Shown here piece after piece: positions 20,652-28,345 of a DNA stretch of 64,000 bases. Source of the DNA: Saccharothrix sp. ALI-22-I (GTDB lineage: Bacteria; Actinomycetota; Actinomycetes; Mycobacteriales; Pseudonocardiaceae); assembly GCF_001984175.1 (NCBI RefSeq), contig NZ_MTQP01000065.1, forward strand, positions 62,001 through 126,000. The letters run 5' to 3'. Made by a program: the position numbers and the translations under genes. A model generated the notes under the pieces. The model was not told where the DNA came from and made no database searches. It worked only from the letters and a program-made list of their open reading frames with translations. Each line of letters opens with the position of its first letter. The stretch's first letter is position 1.

Positions 20652-20740
20652 TGTCGGCTTGGGCGAGTATCGCTTGCCGGGTGCGTTGCCCATATGGAGT
20701 ATCGATTGCGTACGGTATGTAACAGTTTCGGGGGTCCACG

Positions 20741-21934
20741 GTGGTCGAGGACAGTCTTCGCACTGCTCTTTCGCTTGCCAAGAATGATGAGGTGGCACAC
20801 TTCGCGCAAGACAAGTTCAGCTCCCTGCCCCGCTCTGATCAGCGTCGATGGGCCGAGGTTTATCTCCGGGGGCTGCTGCTTGGACACGGTCGGAAGTCTG
20901 TCCGCAGAATTGCAGAGGAGGTACTGGAGTTACCGGTTTCGCAGTCATTGCAACAATTCATCAACCAGAGCCCGTGGGACTGGCGGGAGGTCCGGTCCCG
21001 GATAGCTGACGAAGTCGACGAACTGCTCCGGCCGCGCGCCTGGGTGATCGCCGACACGACGATTCCGAAACGGGGGGACCACTCGGTCGGCGTGGAACGC
21101 AGGTTCGTGCCGAGCGAGGGTCGTGCGATCAACTGCCAGATCGGCACCGGACTTTTCCTGGCTGGGGAGTTGGCGAGCATTCCGGTGGACTGGCGGGTCC
21201 AGTTGACACAGCGTTGGACGGACGACCACCGACGCCGGGACCGGGCCTACATCCCGTCCTCGGTGCGGGCGCAGCCGGCGTGGCAGTACGCGCTCGACAT
21301 GGTCGAGGAGGTCGGGGAGTGGGGCATCTCCCGCGCACCGGTGGTGGGTGACCTGCGGCACACCGCAGGGGCCGACCAGTTGATGACGCGACTCGCCGAA
21401 CAGGGGGCGGACTTCGTCTTCGAGGTGCCCGACACGCTCGAAGTGGTCCCCGGGCCGCACCTCGCGGCCGTCCGCAGCGGCTACGGCCCGCAACGCGGAC
21501 CCAACCTGGTGCGGGCGCGGGACTGCCTGCGCGGTGCCGACATCAAGCACCGCCAGGTCGTCACGTGGACGCCGGGCGTCGACGGCAAGCACCGGGCCAC
21601 GCAGGCCATTTCGGTGCCCGTGCGACTGCCGTCCGGACCGGGCCGCCGCGGTGGCCCGGCGCTGCACCTCGTCGGCACGTCCCGGCAGGGCGGCCGGCTG
21701 AAGCTGTGGCTGACCAACCGCACGGACCTGCGTGCGGCGGAGGTCATCTCACTGGGGACGATGGTCGAACGCACGGCGGGCGACCTGCAGGACTTGAGGG
21801 CCCACTTCGGGCTGCTCGACTTCGAGGGCCGCTCGTACCGCGGCTGGCACCACCACATGACGCTCGTGTCGGCGGCGTACACGTTCGCCAAGCGCAGCAC
21901 CATGTTGAGCCAGCGCGTGCGCCAGCCGTCCTGA
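20741..21934 (+). CDS. IS701-family DDE transposase-like protein
   Basis: A 397-residue DDE protein. The helical N-terminus has RRWAEVYLRGLLLGHGRKSV and NQSPWDWREVR, typical of IS701. The catalytic triad appears intact: Asp105 in WVIADTTIPKRGDHSVG, Asp204 in VVGDLRHTAGADQ and Glu362 in FEGRSYRGWHHH. GTG start. I see no terminal inverted repeats or target duplication around it, and a hairpin follows directly. It may be an immobile or domesticated copy, as many actinobacterial IS701-like genes are, or the ends may be too decayed to see. No cargo is evident. Confidence 0.85.
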   Translation: MVEDSLRTALSLAKNDEVAHFAQDKFSSLPRSDQRRWAEVYLRGLLLGHGRKSVRRIAEEVLELPVSQSLQQFINQSPWDWREVRSRIADEVDELLRPRAWVIADTTIPKRGDHSVGVERRFVPSEGRAINCQIGTGLFLAGELASIPVDWRVQLTQRWTDDHRRRDRAYIPSSVRAQPAWQYALDMVEEVGEWGISRAPVVGDLRHTAGADQLMTRLAEQGADFVFEVPDTLEVVPGPHLAAVRSGYGPQRGPNLVRARDCLRGADIKHRQVVTWTPGVDGKHRATQAISVPVRLPSGPGRRGGPALHLVGTSRQGGRLKLWLTNRTDLRAAEVISLGTMVERTAGDLQDLRAHFGLLDFEGRSYRGWHHHMTLVSAAYTFAKRSTMLSQRVRQPS

Positions 21935-21943
21935 GCCCACCGG

Positions 21944-21972
21944 TGCGCACGCCTCAACGGCGAGGTGTGCGC
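21944..21972 (+). terminator. Hairpin after the IS701-like gene
   Basis: GCGCACGCCTC pairs with GAGGTGTGCGC (one mismatch) across a 6-nt loop, 10 nt past the stop. Confidence 0.55.
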
Positions 21973-22090
21973 GTCGGGTGGCTGGCCCACCGCCCTGCCA
22001 CTGAAGATCGACAACCGCGTACCCATTGCCGGATCACCCCGCCTGAGCCGCTGTGCGATGCTGTCGGCCGGCCTTGGGGGAGGAATCGCA

Positions 22091-22402
22091 GTGGAGGGCT
22101 TGGCACCACCGGAAGTCCGGGACGCCGCCGAATTCGCCGCGGCCCTGCGCGAACCGCGGGTCCGCACCGGTCTGAGCTACCGGCAATTGGAGCGCCGTGC
22201 GGTGCGGGCGGGCGACGACTGCGGCGCCGGACGAGCCGACCAGACGTTCACCCTGGAACCGACCAACGGCGGCTACCGACTCCGCTCGATCCCCGGCTCC
22301 GCGTACTGCACCGGCGTCCTGGAAGGCTGCACCGACCCCGGTGTCCAGTTGATCCAGGGCCCCTGCACCGACCAGGCGCACCAACTGTTCGTCCTCGGCT
22401 GA
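22091..22402 (+). pseudogene. Collapsed HTH/ricin-like gene (internal deletion)
   Basis: A GTG after GGGGGAGG encodes VEGLAPPEVRDAAEFAAAL, then TGLSYRQLERRAVRAGD, the start of an actinobacterial HTH-protein family. It stops abruptly after about 45 residues and is joined in frame to FTLEPTNGGYRLRSIPGSAY and VQLIQGPCTDQAHQLFVLG, which resemble the end of a ricin-type beta-trefoil. Full members of this kind have several hundred residues, whereas this frame has 103. I read it as an in-frame deletion remnant. The HTH lacks its recognition helix and so should not bind DNA. Family recognition is from memory of its motifs. Confidence 0.6.
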
Positions 22403-22406
22403 CAGC

Positions 22407-23639
22407 ATGCGTTCGCTGGGCCGGCAGTTCGGGTGGTTGTGGGCGGCGTACGGCGTCAGCGCGTTCGGCACCCGGCTGGCGTTCGACGCGTTCCCCCTGA
22501 TCGCGGTCCTCGTGCTGCACGCCGGCCCGACCCAGGTGTCGCTACTGGCCGCCGCTGGCCTTGCGGTGGGTGCGGCGGTGGCCGTGCCGCTAGGCCCGTG
22601 GGTGGAGTTCCGCCGCAAGCGACCGGTGATGGTCGCGATGGACCTGATCCGGTTCGCGGCGTTGATGAGCGTCCCGGCCGCGTTCGTGTTCGGCCGCCTC
22701 GGTTTCGTCCAACTCCTGATCGTGTCGGTCGTCGTAGGGGCGGCCGACATCACCTTCCAAGCGGCGGCCGGCGCGTACCTGAAAACGCTCGTGCGACCGG
22801 AGGACCTTCTCGTCGCGAACGGGAGGTTCGAGTCCACGGCCTGGACCACCACCGCGCTGGGACCTCCCCTGGGCGGCGCCGCGATCGGCCTGTTCGGCCC
22901 GGTGACGACCGTCATGGCCGACGCCGTCAGCTACCTGCTCTCCGCCCTGGGAATCCGTGCGATCGGCGGAACGGAACCGCCCCCGACCCGGACCAAGGCC
23001 CCACTCCGAGGCCGCGACGTGCTGGAAGGGTGGCGGTACATCCTGACCCACCCGACGCTGCGCCGGCTGTTCGCCAACACGGTCCTGGTCAGCGGCCTGA
23101 TCATGGCGACGTCGCCGTTGCTGGCCGTGCTGATGCTCGGCGACCTCGGGTTCACGCCCTGGGAGTACGGCCTGGCGTTCGCGGCACCCTGCCTCGGCGG
23201 CCTGGTCGGCGCACGACTGTCCCGTCCGCTGGTGGCGCGCTTCGGCCCGCACAAGGTCATGCTCGCCGCCGGAACACTGCGCACGTGCTGGTCGGTCGGC
23301 TTGGCCCTGGTCCACCCCGGCGTCACCGGCCTGCTGCTGGTCATAGCCGTTGAATTCGGCCTGATCACCTGCATGGGCGTCTTCAACCCGGTGTTCGCCA
23401 CCTACCGCCTCAGCCAGGTCCCGACCGACCGAGCCGCCCGCACCCTGTCCGCCTGGTCGATCACCAGCAAGGCCACCATCGCCGCCCTGACCGCCCTGTG
23501 GGGCCTACTGGCCGCCGTCACCAGCCCCCGCACCGCGATCGTGATCGCCGGCCTCCTCATCCTGACGACCCCGCTCCTGCTACCCCGACACGACCACGCG
23601 CTTCGCAGGGGTACCCGCCAGGAGGTCCCCCACGTTTGA
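22407..23639 (+). CDS. MFS transporter (EntS-like exporter type)
   Basis: A 410-residue 12-helix MFS protein of the DHA3/EntS group: GWLWAAYGVSAFGTRLAFD opening, RKRPVMVAMDLIRFAAL, then QAAAGAYLKTLVRPEDLL and NGRFESTAWTTTALGPPLGG. Members export enterobactin-type siderophores or antibiotics. It starts 4 nt after the HTH/ricin remnant with no clear Shine-Dalgarno, so it was probably coupled to it. Its 3' end faces the siderophore-uptake operon, which makes a role in siderophore export attractive but unproven. I see no iron box upstream. Confidence 0.85.
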   Translation: MRSLGRQFGWLWAAYGVSAFGTRLAFDAFPLIAVLVLHAGPTQVSLLAAAGLAVGAAVAVPLGPWVEFRRKRPVMVAMDLIRFAALMSVPAAFVFGRLGFVQLLIVSVVVGAADITFQAAAGAYLKTLVRPEDLLVANGRFESTAWTTTALGPPLGGAAIGLFGPVTTVMADAVSYLLSALGIRAIGGTEPPPTRTKAPLRGRDVLEGWRYILTHPTLRRLFANTVLVSGLIMATSPLLAVLMLGDLGFTPWEYGLAFAAPCLGGLVGARLSRPLVARFGPHKVMLAAGTLRTCWSVGLALVHPGVTGLLLVIAVEFGLITCMGVFNPVFATYRLSQVPTDRAARTLSAWSITSKATIAALTALWGLLAAVTSPRTAIVIAGLLILTTPLLLPRHDHALRRGTRQEVPHV

Positions 23640-23701
23640 TTCTGCCGGTGGGGTCCGACAATCCCGGTCGATCAACCCGGGGTCGGACGGTCGGCTCGCG
23701 G

Positions 23702-25732
23702 TCAGGTGCGCATCTCGCGGGTCCGCCACAGCACCAGCACGAAGTACGGCGTGCCGACCAACGCGATCACCAGCCCCGCCGGCACCTGGGCGGGGGCGAT
23801 CACCGTCCGCCCCAACGTGTCCGCCGCACTCACCAGCACCGCACCGACCACCGCCGCGACCGGGAGGACACGGGCGTGTCGGGCGCCGACCAACGATCGG
23901 GCCAGGTGGGGTGCGACCAAGCCGACGAAGACCACCACGCCGATCGCCGACACGGCCGTAGCCGCCAGCACGCCCGAACCCAGCAGGATCACCAGGCGGG
24001 ACCGTTCCACCCGCATCCCGAGCACGCGTGGCGTGTCCTCGTCGAGGCTGTGTAGGTCCAGTTCACGGTGCCTGGCCCACAGCAGCGGCGTCAACAGCAC
24101 CAGCGCCAGCAGAGTAGGCAGCACCTGCTCCAACGTCCGCCCGTACGTGGACCCGGACAGCCAGGTCAACGCCTTCGCCGTGTTCCACGGATCGGACACC
24201 ACGATCAGCAGCGTGATCAGCGCCATCCCGGCCGACCACGTCGCGATGCCGATCACCACCAACCGGTCGGAGTCCAGCCCCGACCGCCAAGCCAGCGCGT
24301 AAACCAGCGCGAACGCCACCAGAGCACCCACACCCGCCGCACCGGCGATGTGCCACGCCCCGGCCATCGGCACCACGGTGATCAACGTGATCGCGCCCAG
24401 CCCGGCACCCGCCGTGATCCCGAGCAAACCGGGCTCCGCCAACGGGTTCCGGCTCACCGACTGGATACCGCACCCGGCCACCGCCAACGCCGCGCCCGCC
24501 ACCAACGCCGCCAGCACCCGAGGCAGCCGCTGGTCGACCACGAACGTCAACGCCGTCCCGGAACGCCCGGCCGACCAGTTCGCCAGATCACCCAGCAGCA
24601 CCAACCGGTCCCCGAACATCAACCCGATCACCGGCGCCGCGACGATCAACACCGCCAGCACCACCGAAGTCACCACCAGCCGACGCCGTGACCCCGCCAC
24701 GCCGACCCGCCCGGCCGGCGCCTGTCGGGGCGTCCCACTCGACCGCCCCCGCCGCGCCAACCAGATCAGCACCACCGCACCGATGATCGTCGTCGTCACC
24801 CCGGTCGGCACCCGCACCGCCGCCGCGGACCCCATGACCGCACGCAGCAGCACGTCCGAGCCGAGCACGATCAGCACACCGACGAGCCCCGACACCGGCA
24901 GCAACACCCGGTGCTTCCCCAACCCCGGCACGAACGGCGTCAGCAGCCGCGTGATCACCGGCGCGCTCAACCCGACGAACCCGACCGGCCCGGCGACCGT
25001 CACCGCCGCCGCCGTCAACGCCACGGTCAGCAGCACCGCGCCGACCCGCGTCCGCCGCACCTTCAACCCCAGCACGGTCGCGTGGTCGTCACCCAGGGCC
25101 AGGATGTCCAGCGACCGCCCCATCACCAGCAGCGCCGCCACCGCGACAACCACGACCGGCGTCATCTGCGCGGTCGCGTTCAGGTCGCTCACCGTCAACG
25201 ACCCGGAGCCCCAGGCGAACAGCCCGCTCGTCTCCTGCTCGTACATCAACAGCATCAGGACGGTCGCCGACTGCAACGTCAACATGACCGCCGACCCGAC
25301 CAGCACCAACCTGGGGCTGGTCGAACCCCCACCCGACAACCCGAGCACGACGACCGCCGCCGCGAGCCCGCCGACGAACGCCGCCCCACCGGCCGGCAGC
25401 ACCGGCACGCTCAACCCGAACGCCGCGATCGCGACCACGGCCAGGTGCGAGCCCGCGTTCACCGCGAGCGTGTCCGGTGACGCCAACGGGTTGCGCGCCA
25501 CCGACTGCATGCCGGCACCGGCGACGCCCAAAGCGACACCGAGCAGCAACGCGGCCAGCAGGCGCGGCACCCGCGAACCCTCCAGCACGGCAAGGGTCTG
25601 CGCGTCCCCGTTGCCCACCAACGCGTTGAGCACGTCGAACACATCGGTGGACGCGGTGCCCTGGGTGAGGTGGACGGCGGAGAGCACGGCGATGGCCGCC
25701 ACGATCCCCGCCGTCACGACGGCGGTGCGCAT
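23702..25732 (-). CDS. Fused double siderophore ABC permease (FhuB/FecCD type)
   Basis: A 676-residue inner-membrane protein that is two FecCD permeases in tandem. Each half has the hallmark SVARNPLASPDTLAVNAGSH or SVSRNPLAEPGLLGITAGAG loop, which contacts the ATPase, and an LPR-type segment (SRVPRLLAALLLG, QRLPRVLAALVAG). The halves meet near residue 340 in a basic linker (RRGRSSGTPRQAPAG). This is the FhuB layout: one polypeptide replaces a permease heterodimer. Its ATG overlaps the binding-protein stop by one base (TGATG). It imports ferric siderophores with the two upstream genes. Confidence 0.95.
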   Translation of the reverse strand: MRTAVVTAGIVAAIAVLSAVHLTQGTASTDVFDVLNALVGNGDAQTLAVLEGSRVPRLLAALLLGVALGVAGAGMQSVARNPLASPDTLAVNAGSHLAVVAIAAFGLSVPVLPAGGAAFVGGLAAAVVVLGLSGGGSTSPRLVLVGSAVMLTLQSATVLMLLMYEQETSGLFAWGSGSLTVSDLNATAQMTPVVVVAVAALLVMGRSLDILALGDDHATVLGLKVRRTRVGAVLLTVALTAAAVTVAGPVGFVGLSAPVITRLLTPFVPGLGKHRVLLPVSGLVGVLIVLGSDVLLRAVMGSAAAVRVPTGVTTTIIGAVVLIWLARRGRSSGTPRQAPAGRVGVAGSRRRLVVTSVVLAVLIVAAPVIGLMFGDRLVLLGDLANWSAGRSGTALTFVVDQRLPRVLAALVAGAALAVAGCGIQSVSRNPLAEPGLLGITAGAGLGAITLITVVPMAGAWHIAGAAGVGALVAFALVYALAWRSGLDSDRLVVIGIATWSAGMALITLLIVVSDPWNTAKALTWLSGSTYGRTLEQVLPTLLALVLLTPLLWARHRELDLHSLDEDTPRVLGMRVERSRLVILLGSGVLAATAVSAIGVVVFVGLVAPHLARSLVGARHARVLPVAAVVGAVLVSAADTLGRTVIAPAQVPAGLVIALVGTPYFVLVLWRTREMRT

Positions 25733-26697
25733 CAGGCGGTGGTGGCCTTCACGAACTGCTCGGCGATGCTGGTGACCGACTTCGGCCCGCCGAACATCCA
25801 CGTGCCCGGCACCAGCTTGACCACCTTCTTCGACACGACGAACGGCAGCCGCTGCCACACCGGGTTCTGCGCCAGACCGGTGGTGAACACGTCGTCCTCG
25901 GAAGCGGCGTAGAACAGCATGGTCTTCGGGTCGGTGACTGCGGTCATGCCCTCGACGTCGGTCGCACCCAGGCCCCATGCCGCGTCGACTTCCCCGGTCC
26001 ACACGTTCTTCAGGCCGACGGCCTCGGCGGTGTCGGAGACCAGCGAGCCCTTGCCGAACGGGCGGATGTTGACCGTGCTGCCTTCGAGCCAACCGTCGGC
26101 CATCACGAACGGCGTGCCGCTCGCGCCCTTGGCCTCGACCGCCTTCTTGCCGTCGGCCAGCGCGGTGTCCATCTCGGACAGCAGCTCGTCGGCCTCGGCG
26201 GACTTGCCGATCGCCTGCGCCATCATCTTCGTGTCCTCGCGCAGCCGGTCGAAGTTCCGCGCGGCGTCACTGGACTTGGTGACGATCACCGGGACGTACT
26301 TCTCCAGCTGGTTGGCCAGGGTCTCGTCCCGGCCCTCGGGCATGATCACCACGTCCGGGTTCAACGCGACGATCGAGTCCACGCTGGGCTCGTTGCGCTT
26401 GCCGACGTCCTTCACGTCGTCGGCGAGCGGCACGGCGGTGTCCCACGTCTTGTAACCGGCGGTGTCCGCGACACCCACCGGCATGACACCCAGTGAGGCG
26501 ACGGTTTCGGCCTCGGCCCACTCCAGCGCGACGACCCGCTGGGCGGGCGCCTTGAGCTCGACGGCCTTGCCGCGCGAGTCGGTCACGGTGACCGGTCCGC
26601 CGGCGGACTCGGTCGGCTGGGTCGCCGGTGTCTCGGTGGTGCCGCAGGCGGACAGCAGGACGGCTGCCGCGACGATGGCAGGGGTCGACAAGCGCAT
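25732..26697 (-). CDS. Ferric-siderophore substrate-binding lipoprotein
   Basis: A 321-residue class III binding protein (FecB/FhuD type). The signal peptide ends in LLSAC, with lipidated Cys18, followed by a Thr/Pro-rich linker. Domain one has GPVTVTDSRGKAVELKAP and VVALEWAEAETVASLGVMPVG, and a long backbone helix links to domain two. It should sit on the outer membrane face and deliver the iron complex to the fused permease. GAGAGG precedes the ATG by 8 nt, and the ATPase gene ends 28 nt upstream. Confidence 0.93.
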   Translation of the reverse strand: MRLSTPAIVAAAVLLSACGTTETPATQPTESAGGPVTVTDSRGKAVELKAPAQRVVALEWAEAETVASLGVMPVGVADTAGYKTWDTAVPLADDVKDVGKRNEPSVDSIVALNPDVVIMPEGRDETLANQLEKYVPVIVTKSSDAARNFDRLREDTKMMAQAIGKSAEADELLSEMDTALADGKKAVEAKGASGTPFVMADGWLEGSTVNIRPFGKGSLVSDTAEAVGLKNVWTGEVDAAWGLGATDVEGMTAVTDPKTMLFYAASEDDVFTTGLAQNPVWQRLPFVVSKKVVKLVPGTWMFGGPKSVTSIAEQFVKATTA

Positions 26698-26725
26698 GGC
26701 TCGAACCTCTCAGCTTGAGGGGACT

Positions 26726-27544
26726 TCAGACCGCTCGTGGTGTGTGCCTGCCGAGGGGGCGGCAGTGGATCGCGCCGGTCACCGGGTCGTCGGCGACGTG
26801 CACCGTGACGCCGTAGGCGTGGGTGAGGTGGTCGCCGGTGAGGACGTCGCGGACCCCGCCCGCCGCGACGACCTTGCCCTCGGCCAGCAGGACGACCTCG
26901 TCGGCGATGATCGCCGCGTGGTCGAGGTCGTGCAGCACGACGCCCACCGCCACGTCGTGGTCGTCGGCCAGGTCGCGCACCACGTCGAGGACTTCGACCT
27001 GGTAGCGCAGGTCGAGGTGGTTGGTCGGCTCGTCCAGCAGCAGCACGGAGGTCTGCTGCGCCAGGCACGACGCCAGCCACACGCGCTGCAACTCGCCCCC
27101 GGACAGCTCGTCCACGCCCCGGTCGGCCATCGCGGTGACCCCGGTCAGCTCCATGGCGCGCGTGATGGCGGCGTTGCCTTCGAGGTCCACACCCCGCCAC
27201 CCGGTCCGGTACGGGTAGCGGCCATACGAGACGACGTCGCGCACCGACACACCGGACGGCGTCGGGCGTTGCTGGGTGAGCAGGGTGACGCTGCGGGCGA
27301 ACTCCTTGCCGGACAGCGCGGAGTGACCCCACACCGGGCGCTCGCCCAGCCGCACCTGGCCCTCACGCGGCCGGTGCAGGCGCGCCAACGACCGCAGGAC
27401 GGTCGACTTGCCGGACCCGTTGGGCCCGACCAGCGCCGTCACCGTGCCCGCGCGCAGCCCGAGCGAGACACCGTGCACCACGGCGTGGTCGTGGTGCGCC
27501 AGGACCAGCTCATCGCCGGCGAGCAGCGCGTCTCCCTTGGACAT
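26726..27544 (-). CDS. Siderophore ABC transporter ATPase (FepC type)
   Basis: A 272-residue ABC ATPase: Walker A GPNGSGKST, Q-loop LLTQQRPTPSG, signature LSGGELQR, Walker B VLLLDEPTNHLD and H-loop VLHDLD. YGRYPYRTGW is typical of iron-siderophore ATPases. It is the first gene of the operon. The ATG at 27544 has no Shine-Dalgarno and is overlapped by an iron box, so the transcript may be nearly leaderless. Confidence 0.95.
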   Translation of the reverse strand: MSKGDALLAGDELVLAHHDHAVVHGVSLGLRAGTVTALVGPNGSGKSTVLRSLARLHRPREGQVRLGERPVWGHSALSGKEFARSVTLLTQQRPTPSGVSVRDVVSYGRYPYRTGWRGVDLEGNAAITRAMELTGVTAMADRGVDELSGGELQRVWLASCLAQQTSVLLLDEPTNHLDLRYQVEVLDVVRDLADDHDVAVGVVLHDLDHAAIIADEVVLLAEGKVVAAGGVRDVLTGDHLTHAYGVTVHVADDPVTGAIHCRPLGRHTPRAV

Positions 27545-27562
27545 GAGGGGAGCCTAACCTAA
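27544..27562 (-). promoter_or_regulatory. IdeR/DmdR-type iron box
   Basis: On the minus strand, TTAGGTTAGGCTCCCCTCA matches the actinobacterial iron-box consensus TTAGGTTAGGCTAACCTAA at 16 of 19 positions, with the left half perfect. It ends on the A of the ATPase ATG. Fe(II)-loaded IdeR/DmdR1 would block RNA polymerase here, so the operon should be induced by iron starvation. Confidence 0.85.
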
Positions 27563-27643
27563 GGTGACCATGCGTCCGGATGGGCGTGATCTAGTGCACT
27601 TCCGGGGCTGATCCGGTGACGGAGAGCAAGATCGGCACGGGTT

Positions 27644-28102
27644 TCAGGCGTAGAAATGCCGCTTCGTGTCGGCCACCATCGAGTCGAACACCGCCGTGTT
27701 CACCCCACCGCCCGCCTTCAGCGCGGGCTCGTACGCGAACGTCCAGGTGAGCCGGCAGCCGTCGGCCGCCCGCTCCACCAGGTAGTCCTCCCCGAACCGG
27801 CGGTACACCGGCAGGTTGGACCGCTCCACCAGGAACGACTGCCGCCGTCCCTCCTCCCAGCGGAAGAAGCGGTCGTACAGCCGCAGCACACCCAGCACCG
27901 TCGCCGTCCGCGTCGTGCCCACCCCGAACGGCCGCGGCGAGGTCCAGTCCACCGACGACAGCAGTCGGCACCACCACAGCGGGTTGGAGGCGGTCAGGCC
28001 CCGCCACACACGTTCGGCTGACACCGGCAGGTCCAGCACGTAGCTGCGGCGCTGCGGTGCCGAGTCGAAGAAGTCCACGTCGAACGGCTCCAAGCGGGGC
28101 AC
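27644..28102 (-). CDS. SRPBCC/polyketide-cyclase-like protein
   Basis: A 152-residue START-like protein: RRSYVLDLPVSAERVWRGL as first strand and helix, SSVDWTSPRPFGVGTTRTAT, EDYLVERAADGCRLTWTFAY and the long C-terminal helix VFDSMVADTKRHFYA. The fold binds hydrophobic ligands in a deep cavity; no catalytic residue is evident. I chose the GTG at 28102 because the frame upstream enters a repeat element; there is no clear ribosome binding site. It lies between the iron-uptake operon and geoA, transcribed away from geoA. Confidence 0.75.
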   Translation of the reverse strand: MPRLEPFDVDFFDSAPQRRSYVLDLPVSAERVWRGLTASNPLWWCRLLSSVDWTSPRPFGVGTTRTATVLGVLRLYDRFFRWEEGRRQSFLVERSNLPVYRRFGEDYLVERAADGCRLTWTFAYEPALKAGGGVNTAVFDSMVADTKRHFYA

Positions 28103-28115
28103 GTCATCAGTGTGC

Positions 28116-28177
28116 CTGTGTTGAATGGCCGCTGCTCCGCAGGCGGCGGCGAGGTCGCCTGGACGCGACCTCGCGGA
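28116..28177. repeat. Palindromic repeat element R1 (truncated copy)
   Basis: It begins CTGTGTTGAATGGCCGCTG and contains the palindrome CGAGGTCGC-CTGGAC-GCGACCTCG (28150-28173). The same start and centre recur in R2 at 52700-52796. R2's right-hand inverted end is missing here. It lies just upstream of the SRPBCC start, in the gap before geoA. Confidence 0.7.
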
Positions 28178-28345
28178 TGCCACCTCACGCGACCACGCCG
28201 ACGACCACCCAACGCAGTACCCCACTGGGCCAGTTGGGGGGACCCGTCGCTCAAACGTGTGTATCAGTGCCGCCGACCCTTGGCCGTCACGGTGCGGCAC
28301 TGGTTGCGTACACGGGGTATGCCCACGACCGAGAGGTGTGAACTG

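Larger units (their letters stand above)
20173..20740. other. 568-bp intergenic region, lower GC than its surroundings
   Basis: It contains a small hairpin at 20183-20198, a palindrome TTGACGTGTCAA near 20370, and a 19-codon frame at 20592 with a good ribosome binding site. I see no other convincing coding frame; an 88-codon leftward frame (20327-20593) has poor composition. It probably carries the promoter of the transposase-like gene. Confidence 0.5.
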
